Shown here in pieces: positions 1 to 5,253 of a stretch of 5,253 nt of DNA. The first letter of the stretch is position 1, and each line of letters begins with the position of its first letter. A program made the position numbers and the translations under genes. Source of the DNA: Xanthobacteraceae bacterium (lineage in GTDB: Bacteria > Pseudomonadota > Alphaproteobacteria > Rhizobiales > Xanthobacteraceae); the NCBI GenBank assembly GCA_030043285.1, contig JASHXZ010000513.1, positions 1-5,253 of the forward strand. Reading direction: 5' to 3'. The notes beneath the pieces are model-generated. The model did no database searches, had not been told where the DNA came from, and saw only the letters and a program-made list of their open reading frames with translations.

Positions 1-560
1 CCGCGCTCGACTGGCTGCCGACTTTGGTCGACATAGCAGGCGGTCCCAAGGGCGACGGGCTGAAGCAGCAGCTCGAGGCTGGACAGTATCCCGGCATCGT
101 CAAAACCACGCTCGACGGCTTCGATCAGCGCGACTATCTGGAGGGCGCCTCCGACAAGTCCGCGCGCGATCACTTCTTCTACTACTCGGGTGCGACGCCG
201 TCGGCGGTGCGCTACAAGAACTGGAAGATGTACTACACCATGTCGGAGCCTGGGCCGGCCGGCTGGATCATGCCGCTCACGCCGTACCACTTCACCTTGG
301 TGCAGAACATCAAGCGCGATCCGTTCGAGCAGAACGTCGGCGTCCAGCAGAAGTCGGCGATGAGCCTCGGCGGTGCGCTCGGCGGCCCAGTGACCGCCTT
401 CCAGTACGATTGGAATATGCTGCCGATCGGTCAACAACTGTGGCTCAAGCACCTGGAGACCTTTGAGAAGTTCCCGCCGCTCCAGGCGCCTGAGAGCTAC
501 AACCTCAGCAGCATCATGGAAGAGGTCAAAAAAGCGGGCGCTGCGCACCCGAGCGATTAA
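1..560 (+). CDS. Arylsulfatase, C-terminal part (5' end outside window)
   Basis: The frame is open from the left edge (first whole codon at 3) to TAA at 558-560, giving 185 residues. It begins ALDWLPTLVDIAGG, the conserved segment that follows the sulfatase core and closes the alkaline-phosphatase-fold domain. Further on are the C-terminal landmarks RDPFEQ (near 314-331) and FPPLQAPESYNL (near 472-504). The complete sulfatase at 3502-5241 has matching landmarks: LDWFPTLV, RQDPFER and YPPMQSPASFNL. The two are therefore paralogues of one subfamily, though diverged between these blocks. The metal ligands and the formylglycine motif lie upstream and cannot be inspected. The expected role is hydrolysis of a sulfate ester; the substrate is unknown. 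A TTG at 24 could be mistaken for a start, but homology runs through it to the edge, so this is a truncated gene view. A strong hairpin follows the stop. Confidence 0.92.
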   Translation, partial: ALDWLPTLVDIAGGPKGDGLKQQLEAGQYPGIVKTTLDGFDQRDYLEGASDKSARDHFFYYSGATPSAVRYKNWKMYYTMSEPGPAGWIMPLTPYHFTLVQNIKRDPFEQNVGVQQKSAMSLGGALGGPVTAFQYDWNMLPIGQQLWLKHLETFEKFPPLQAPESYNLSSIMEEVKKAGAAHPSD

Positions 561-576
561 GACAGTCTGCGCTTTC

Positions 577-634
577 GAGGACGCGCTGCTCGTGCCTTGA
601 CGCTATGAGCAGCGCGTCCTCTCTATTTTGATTT
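577..634 (+). terminator. Rho-independent terminator of the upstream sulfatase gene
   Basis: Arms 577-591 (GAGGACGCGCTGCTC) and 607-621 are perfect 15-bp reverse complements. The stem may extend by three weaker pairs (592-594 with 604-606), leaving a loop of about 9 nt. The right arm is followed by TCTATTTTGATTT, a T-rich though interrupted run. The hairpin starts 17 nt after the sulfatase stop. Position, stem strength and T-richness fit an intrinsic terminator, which suggests the first sulfatase is not co-transcribed with the FGE gene. Confidence 0.8.
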
Positions 635-851
635 GGAAATTTCTCCGCCATCGAGGCGCGAACAAGCTAAGCGCTTGAACGCCTAATCCAAAATCGATTG
701 TCAAGATTTGCCGCACGAAATTGTGGCGAAGTCGCTTCCCCTGTGCACGCAATTACTTCGCGGTGGACTCGGTCTGCCGCTTCGGCAACAATTCCCCCGG
801 GATGTGGCTGCCGTTCGTTCTCGGCGAGCGGTCTGGCATGGGGGTGTCACA
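635..851. other. Intergenic stretch, nothing firm seen
   Basis: This lies between the terminator and the candidate small gene at 852. Open frames starting at TTG 698 and TTG 708 cross it, but their upstream parts are Arg/Ser/Cys-rich with no family resemblance. I read no convincing -35/-10 pair, tRNA or repeat. A promoter for the small gene would have to be here. Confidence 0.4.
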
Positions 852-1016
852 ATGCAGCCTGCTGCAATCTGGATCGTTTATACGTTAATGTTCGGCTACC
901 CGGTCCCAACATATGATGAGCGCGAGTTCACTAACCGCACCGCTTGCGAGATTCACATGCACTCGTACAGCGAACAGATTGTCAGCGCCTTCAGGCTTGT
1001 GTGTTCGAGAAAATAA
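852..1016 (+). CDS. Probable small membrane or secreted protein, 54 aa
   Basis: ATG 852 to TAA 1014-1016 encodes 54 residues. An in-frame TTG at 708 would extend it, but the extension does not look like protein. GGGGGTG at 840-846 matches the GGAGGTG ribosome-binding consensus at six of seven positions and lies 5 nt before the ATG. The N-terminus (residues 4-16, AAIWIVYTLMFGY) is hydrophobic. Next comes an EFTNRTACE segment (25-33), and the C-terminus ends FRLVCSRK with Cys51. A hydrophobic start, an 'EF..xxxCE' block and a final 'R.VC..K' is a layout I associate with short uncharacterised proteins common in rhizobia; this is pattern memory, not a search result. Cys32 and Cys51 could pair if the protein is exported. 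No function is proposed. The alternative is a chance frame in the intergenic region. Confidence 0.5.
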   Translation: MQPAAIWIVYTLMFGYPVPTYDEREFTNRTACEIHMHSYSEQIVSAFRLVCSRK

Positions 1017-1213
1017 ATATCCGAGAAGAAAGACCTGAGATCGCGTGTATAGGCCTCGTAGATTGCGACGAGACAGTTACGGATTAGTTGAGTCGTCCAC
1101 CTCGGGCGGTCGCCGACCAAGCCGGCGCAATACTTTTGTATACGGAAATATTCTTGATACGCCTCGCAAGCGACGGCCTTTTCGTGTCATTTGCAGCCGT
1201 CGAGGTTCTTGTC
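1017..1213. other. Leader region upstream of the FGE gene
   Basis: No believable gene is seen here; the overlapping frames are Arg-rich shadows. An AT-rich island around 1131-1159 stands out from the GC-rich surroundings and contains a loose dyad centred on GGAAATATTC, 65-85 nt before the FGE start. It is a reasonable place for a promoter or operator, but no -35/-10 pair with good spacing could be fixed. Confidence 0.3.
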
Positions 1214-1218
1214 AGAGG
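1214..1218 (+). promoter_or_regulatory. Ribosome-binding site that sets the FGE start
   Basis: AGAGG lies 5 nt before GTG 1224. The in-frame TTG codons at 1191 and 1209 have no properly spaced equivalent (a GAGG sits only 3 nt before 1209), and a TGA at 1155 closes the frame upstream. GTG 1224 is therefore preferred. Confidence 0.55.
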
Positions 1219-1223
1219 CGGCT

Positions 1224-2207
1224 GTGGACGACGTTACGCGGGACATTTCCGTTCAACGCTCGGGGCAATCGTCGCCACCGAACATGGTCTGGATTCCCGG
1301 CGGCAGCTTTCGCATGGGATCGGACAAACATTACGCCGAAGAGGCGCCGGCGCACCGCGTTCGCGTAAGCGGCTTCTGGATCGATCGCACGCCGGTGACC
1401 AATCGTCTGTTCAATATCTTCGTGAACGCCACCGGGTACGTGACCTTTGCCGAAACCGTCCCCGATGCCAAGAACTACCCCGGCGCGCTGCCGCACATGC
1501 TCTACGCCGGCTCGCTGGTTTTTAAGCCGCCGAGCCATCCGGTGGATTTGAGAAATTGGGGCCAGTGGTGGACGCTGCAAAAGGGGGCGAACTGGCGGCA
1601 CCCTTACGGGCCGAACAGCAACATCAATGGGCTCGACAATCATCCCGTCGTCCACGTGACGTATGGCGATGCGCTCGCCTTCGCCAAATGGGCGGGTAAG
1701 GCTTTACCGACCGAGGCCGAGTGGGAGTTCGGCGCGCGCGGCGGGCTCGACGGCGCTGAATTCGCCTGGGGCAACGAGTTCACGCCGGGCGGCAGGCATT
1801 TGGCGAACACCTGGCAGGGCAATTTTCCGCACGAGAACCGCTGCGAGGATGGTTTCGAGCGTACATCGCCCGTGACGGCGTTCCCGCCAAATGGCTACGG
1901 CGTCTACGACATGATCGGCAACGTGTGGGAATGGACGGCCGACTGGTGGTCGGCCAAGCACGAAGCCGATGTCGCCAAGGCGTGCTGCGTTCCACAAAAT
2001 CCGCACGGCGGTCGTGAGACCGCAAGCTACGATCCGTGCCAGCCGAAAATCAAAATTCCGCGCAAAGTCATCAAAGGCGGTTCGCATTTGTGCGCGCCGA
2101 ACTACTGCCGCCGCTATCGTCCGGCTGCGCGCCATGCGGAAGCGATCGATACGTCCGCAAGCCACGTTGGATTCCGCTGCGTCATTCGGGACCATAGCGG
2201 ATCATAG
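1224..2207 (+). CDS. Formylglycine-generating enzyme (SUMF1/FGE-sulfatase family)
   Basis: This copper- and oxygen-dependent enzyme family converts the active-site cysteine of type I sulfatases to C-alpha-formylglycine. From GTG 1224 the product is 327 residues (338 if TTG 1191 is used). The family domain spans nearly the whole protein: NMVWIPGGSFRMGSD at about 20-34, GNVWEW at 232-237, then IPRKVIKGGSHLCAPNYC, and GFRC at 316-319. The CX4C pair Cys290/Cys295 matches catalytic Cys336/Cys341 of human SUMF1 (CHRSYC there, CAPNYC here). This separates true FGEs from the many FGE-fold proteins lacking the cysteines. A second pair, CC at 254-255, precedes the NPHGG segment. No signal peptide or membrane segment is seen, so it should act in the cytoplasm. 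Sulfatase genes lie on both sides, which supports sulfatase maturation as its job. Catalytic competence is inferred from residues only. Confidence 0.95.
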   Translation: MDDVTRDISVQRSGQSSPPNMVWIPGGSFRMGSDKHYAEEAPAHRVRVSGFWIDRTPVTNRLFNIFVNATGYVTFAETVPDAKNYPGALPHMLYAGSLVFKPPSHPVDLRNWGQWWTLQKGANWRHPYGPNSNINGLDNHPVVHVTYGDALAFAKWAGKALPTEAEWEFGARGGLDGAEFAWGNEFTPGGRHLANTWQGNFPHENRCEDGFERTSPVTAFPPNGYGVYDMIGNVWEWTADWWSAKHEADVAKACCVPQNPHGGRETASYDPCQPKIKIPRKVIKGGSHLCAPNYCRRYRPAARHAEAIDTSASHVGFRCVIRDHSGS

Positions 2208-2223
2208 CGATCGAGCGGATCGC
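2207..2223 (+). other. Small dyad at the FGE stop codon
   Basis: GCGATC (2207-2212) and GATCGC (2218-2223) form a 6-bp stem with a 5-nt loop overlapping the last base of the FGE stop. No T-run follows, so it is not a good intrinsic terminator. Its meaning is uncertain. Confidence 0.2.
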
Positions 2224-2353
2224 AGACAGACCAGCAGGGTCGGCGTGATTGCGCTGAGAACAATGAGCGTGCGCCGAATGACGTGAGCGCGCCAGGACGC
2301 AGCGGCTTCGCAAATTGAGGGTGAGGATAACTAAAAAGCGATCCTCTAGTCGA

Positions 2354-2360
2354 AAGGAAG
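2354..2360 (+). promoter_or_regulatory. Ribosome-binding site of the Gly-rich protein gene
   Basis: AAGGAAG ends 7 nt before ATG 2368 and is well placed. Just upstream, GAGGAT (2323-2328) and ATCCTC (2341-2346) are inverted repeats around an A-rich 12-nt spacer. They could be a weak hairpin or operator, but this is unproven. Confidence 0.6.
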
Positions 2361-2367
2361 ACCAACA

Positions 2368-2898
2368 ATGAAGTCCAAGCCCTTGATCTGCCTCAGCGCT
2401 GCTGCGACTGCGTTGGCGCTGGGCTCGTTCGCTGCCCCGTCCGCCGTGGTGGCGGCGCCGGCAACGGCCATTGAACACGCCGCGGGTGCCTTAGCGCCCG
2501 ATCTGCAACAGGTACGGTATGCAGGAGGACGCGGCGGTGTTGCGCGCGGCGGCATGGCGCGCGGCGGCGCAGTGTATCGGGGCGGCGCTGTCGGGATGCG
2601 GGGCGGCGTCGCGTATCGAGGTGGAGCCGTTTATCGAGGTGGTGCGGTCGTCCGCCGCGGAGCAGTTGCGGGCGCCGGTTACTATGGCGGCAGTGGTTAC
2701 TACGCCACCACCTGCGATCCTAACTACCAGAATTGCGGCGGCGGCTATTACGGCGGCGTCTATCGCGGTGGCGCCGTCTATCGCGGAGGAGCCGTATATC
2801 GCGGTGGCGCGGTATACCGAGGCGGCGTTGCGCGAGGCGGAGCAGTGCGAGGCGGTGGCGTTCGCGTTGCTCACTACGGCGGCGGACGGCGTCGCTGA
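2368..2898 (+). CDS. Secreted glycine-rich YRGGAV-repeat protein
   Basis: ATG 2368 to TGA 2896-2898 encodes 176 residues, preceded by a clear AAGGAAG site. Residues 1-34 form a Sec-type signal peptide: MKSK basic start, an Ala/Leu-rich core, and a likely cut after ATA at 34. The mature part is basic and Gly-rich. Two repeat blocks (about 55-94 and 132-160) are built on the hexapeptide YRGGAV, with six exact copies and several degenerate ones. They flank a Tyr-rich centre with YYGGSGYY and a CX6C pair, Cys116 and Cys123 in CDPNYQNC. The tail ends GGGRRR. Such composition predicts a disordered or beta-rich surface or matrix protein, with a possible disulfide once exported. I cannot assign a function. 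It starts 160 nt after the FGE gene and could share its transcript, but nothing in it points to sulfatase biology. Confidence 0.85.
   Translation: MKSKPLICLSAAATALALGSFAAPSAVVAAPATAIEHAAGALAPDLQQVRYAGGRGGVARGGMARGGAVYRGGAVGMRGGVAYRGGAVYRGGAVVRRGAVAGAGYYGGSGYYATTCDPNYQNCGGGYYGGVYRGGAVYRGGAVYRGGAVYRGGVARGGAVRGGGVRVAHYGGGRRR
2530..2649 (+). repeat. In-frame RGGAV/YRGGAV repeat block 1
   Basis: This codes for residues 55-94 of the Gly-rich protein. It holds three exact YRGGAV units (residues 70-75, 83-88, 89-94) among RGGVA, RGGMA and MRGGVA variants. Units differ at third codon positions, so the protein repeat is better conserved than the DNA. Confidence 0.75.
2761..2847 (+). repeat. In-frame 18-bp tandem repeat block 2 (YRGGAV)
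   Basis: Four consecutive 18-bp units start at 2761, 2779, 2797 and 2815, encoding YRGGAV three times and then YRGGVA. They are followed by degenerate RGGAV at 2833-2847. Differences are mostly synonymous (for example GGTGGCGCC against GGAGGAGCC), pointing to older duplications kept for protein sequence. Copy number could vary between strains. Confidence 0.8.
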
Positions 2899-2959
2899 TC
2901 CCAAATCTCTCGGCCGCTGCGCGTCTTTCCTGTGTTGGCAGTCAAGTGCGCTGCCTTCC

Positions 2960-2999
2960 AGAGAATCCGCGCGGCGGCCGCGGTGAATTACGATTCTCT
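2960..2999 (+). other. Nested hairpin before the 83-aa protein gene
   Basis: AGAGAATC (2960-2967) and GATTCTCT (2992-2999) are perfect 8-bp complements. Inside them, CGCG at 2968-2971 can pair with 2979-2982. No T-run follows, so an intrinsic terminator for the Gly-rich gene is doubtful. It ends 20 nt before ATG 3020 and could be a leader structure of the next gene. Confidence 0.4.
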
Positions 3000-3019
3000 C
3001 CTGCGGTGAATCAAATCCC

Positions 3020-3271
3020 ATGGAGGTTGAGCGAAGACTATGGCTTGGCTTGATGGCCGCCGCCGCAGCGATGATGGTGGCAAGCGCGCCCGCATCTGCG
3101 GGGAGCTTGACCAGAAGCCCAAGCGTACTGCCGGTGCAATACATAAAGGCGTGTCACTTCACTCAATCGAGCACTGGCGGATTCACGATTGAACAATGCC
3201 GCCGCTTCATAGCATGGCAGTTTTATAACGTACCGCCGCGTCGCAGATTGTGGGAATACGGTCGCCGATGA
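3020..3271 (+). CDS. Small secreted protein, 83 aa, unknown function
   Basis: ATG 3020 to TGA 3269-3271. Residues 1-27 look like a Sec signal peptide: charged MEVERR, then the hydrophobic run LWLGLMAAAAAMMVA, then a likely cut after ASA at 27. The mature part is about 56 residues, basic, with two cysteines (45 and 60) and an Arg-rich end (PPRRRLWEYGRR). The layout loosely recalls small rhizobial secreted proteins of the DUF3551 type, but the usual additional cysteine and 'NP' end are missing, so no family is assigned. Ribosome binding is weak: GGTGA at 3005-3009 is 10 nt before ATG 3020. An in-frame ATG at 3053 would cut off the charged region of the leader, so 3020 is preferred. It lies 121 nt after the Gly-rich gene. 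Confidence 0.6.
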   Translation: MEVERRLWLGLMAAAAAMMVASAPASAGSLTRSPSVLPVQYIKACHFTQSSTGGFTIEQCRRFIAWQFYNVPPRRRLWEYGRR

Positions 3272-3414
3272 GTGAGCCGTCCACTAAAGGCAGCCGGGAA
3301 GTCGACGCCGACTGTTCTCTGAAAGCAGGCTTGCGGCTGCGGCGCTGCATCATTCGTGTACCAAAAGACATTGCCGGTGCACCTAAGAACAATTTCAGCT
3401 GGCCCAGAGAGTAA
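3268..3414 (+). CDS. Doubtful 48-aa frame overlapping the previous stop
   Basis: ATG 3268 overlaps the TGA of the preceding gene in an ATGA arrangement, a common layout for translational coupling. The frame runs to TAA 3412-3414 and encodes 48 residues starting MSEPSTKGSREVDADC. The product is basic, has Cys16 and Cys27, no leader or membrane segment, and resembles no family I know. The nearest SD-like element (GGGAA, 3252-3256) is 11 nt away, a poor spacing. It may be chance; it is listed because of the overlap. Confidence 0.22.
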   Translation: MSEPSTKGSREVDADCSLKAGLRLRRCIIRVPKDIAGAPKNNFSWPRE

Positions 3415-3455
3415 GCCACACTGCCGTTGGGCAGAAATCGGTTAACGCAATTAGC

Positions 3456-3473
3456 CCTCTGTAGCTCCTCTGT
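3456..3473. repeat. Pair of CCTCTGT direct repeats upstream of the sulfatase
   Basis: CCTCTGT occurs at 3456-3462 and again at 3467-3473. The 11-bp period is about one helical turn, and the second copy ends 28 nt before the GTG start. This spacing would suit a regulator binding one face of the DNA. No known operator is recognised, and two short copies can occur by chance. Confidence 0.25.
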
Positions 3474-3488
3474 GTCGCGTCATTTGCG

Positions 3489-3495
3489 AAAGGAA
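3489..3495 (+). promoter_or_regulatory. Ribosome-binding site that sets the sulfatase start
   Basis: AAAGGAA lies 6 nt before GTG 3502. Starting there puts the twin-arginine motif at residues 15-16, as expected for a Tat leader. The longer frame from TTG 3427 would add 25 residues with no leader character and no upstream ribosome-binding site. Confidence 0.75.
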
Positions 3496-3501
3496 ACAGC
3501 C

Positions 3502-5241
<1,740 letters not shown>

Positions 5242-5253
5242 TCTCGACCGACG

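Noticed and set aside
1191..1223. TTG 1191 as the FGE start
   Set aside because: There is no ribosome-binding site at useful spacing. GTG 1224 has AGAGG 5 nt upstream, and the family domain begins after it.
2713..2727. CDPNY in the Gly-rich protein as a possible FGE substrate motif (CxPxR)
   Set aside because: The final Arg is Tyr, and no sulfatase-like context surrounds it. Similar Cys/Tyr/Pro stretches are ordinary in such low-complexity proteins.
2508..2900. CRISPR or satellite-type repeat array
   Set aside because: The periodicity is 18 bp, in frame and protein-coding, with no spacers.
2519..2986. Alternative + frame through the repeat region
   Set aside because: It is Ala-rich shadow sequence from reading the repeat out of frame, without a leader or ribosome-binding site.
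2491..3144. Long open frame on the - strand across the Gly-rich gene
   Set aside because: It is the shadow of a GC-rich in-frame repeat with few stops. The product is low-complexity Ala/Ser/Thr with no start signal, whereas the + frame has a leader and a ribosome-binding site.
3427..3501. TTG 3427 as the sulfatase start, with a TTGGGC/ATTAGC promoter
   Set aside because: The extra 25 residues spoil the Tat leader, and GTG 3502 has AAAGGAA correctly spaced. The promoter match is too poor to list.

Overview
The window looks like chromosome from a GC-rich alphaproteobacterium, most likely a Bradyrhizobium/Rhodopseudomonas-type member of the Hyphomicrobiales. This is inferred from codon use, the style of the small Ala-rich secreted proteins, the Gly-rich 'YRGGAV' repeat protein, and a Cys-type sulfatase with a Tat leader. 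No search could be run, so the taxon is only a suggestion. All supported genes lie on the + strand.

Layout: (1) 1-560 is the C-terminal third of an arylsulfatase whose catalytic core lies off the left edge. It ends in a perfect 15-bp GC-rich hairpin followed by a T-rich run. (2) 622-1223 is mostly non-coding but holds a probable 54-residue small gene at 852-1016. (3) 1224-2207 encodes a formylglycine-generating enzyme (FGE, SUMF1 family) with both catalytic cysteines. (4) 2368-2898 encodes a secreted Gly-rich protein built on a YRGGAV hexapeptide repeat. (5) 3020-3271 encodes an 83-residue secreted protein, with a doubtful 48-codon frame overlapping its stop. (6) 3502-5241 encodes a complete Tat-exported sulfatase with all expected active-site residues but a CTAGR rather than CxPSR modification motif.

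How the genes fit together: FGE oxidises the active-site cysteine of type I sulfatases to formylglycine before they fold. Here it has no leader, so it should act in the cytoplasm. The neighbouring complete sulfatase has a twin-arginine leader, a route that exports folded proteins. The simple reading is a sulfate-ester hydrolysis locus: two paralogous sulfatases flank their own maturase, with modification and folding in the cytoplasm and action in the periplasm. The small secreted proteins between them have no evident role in this and may be unrelated passengers.

I see no RNA genes, CRISPR arrays, insertion sequences or attachment sites. I found no clearly undescribed system. The points most worth a second look are the non-canonical CTAGR motif beside a dedicated FGE, the small unannotated reading frames, and the repeat protein inside the cassette.
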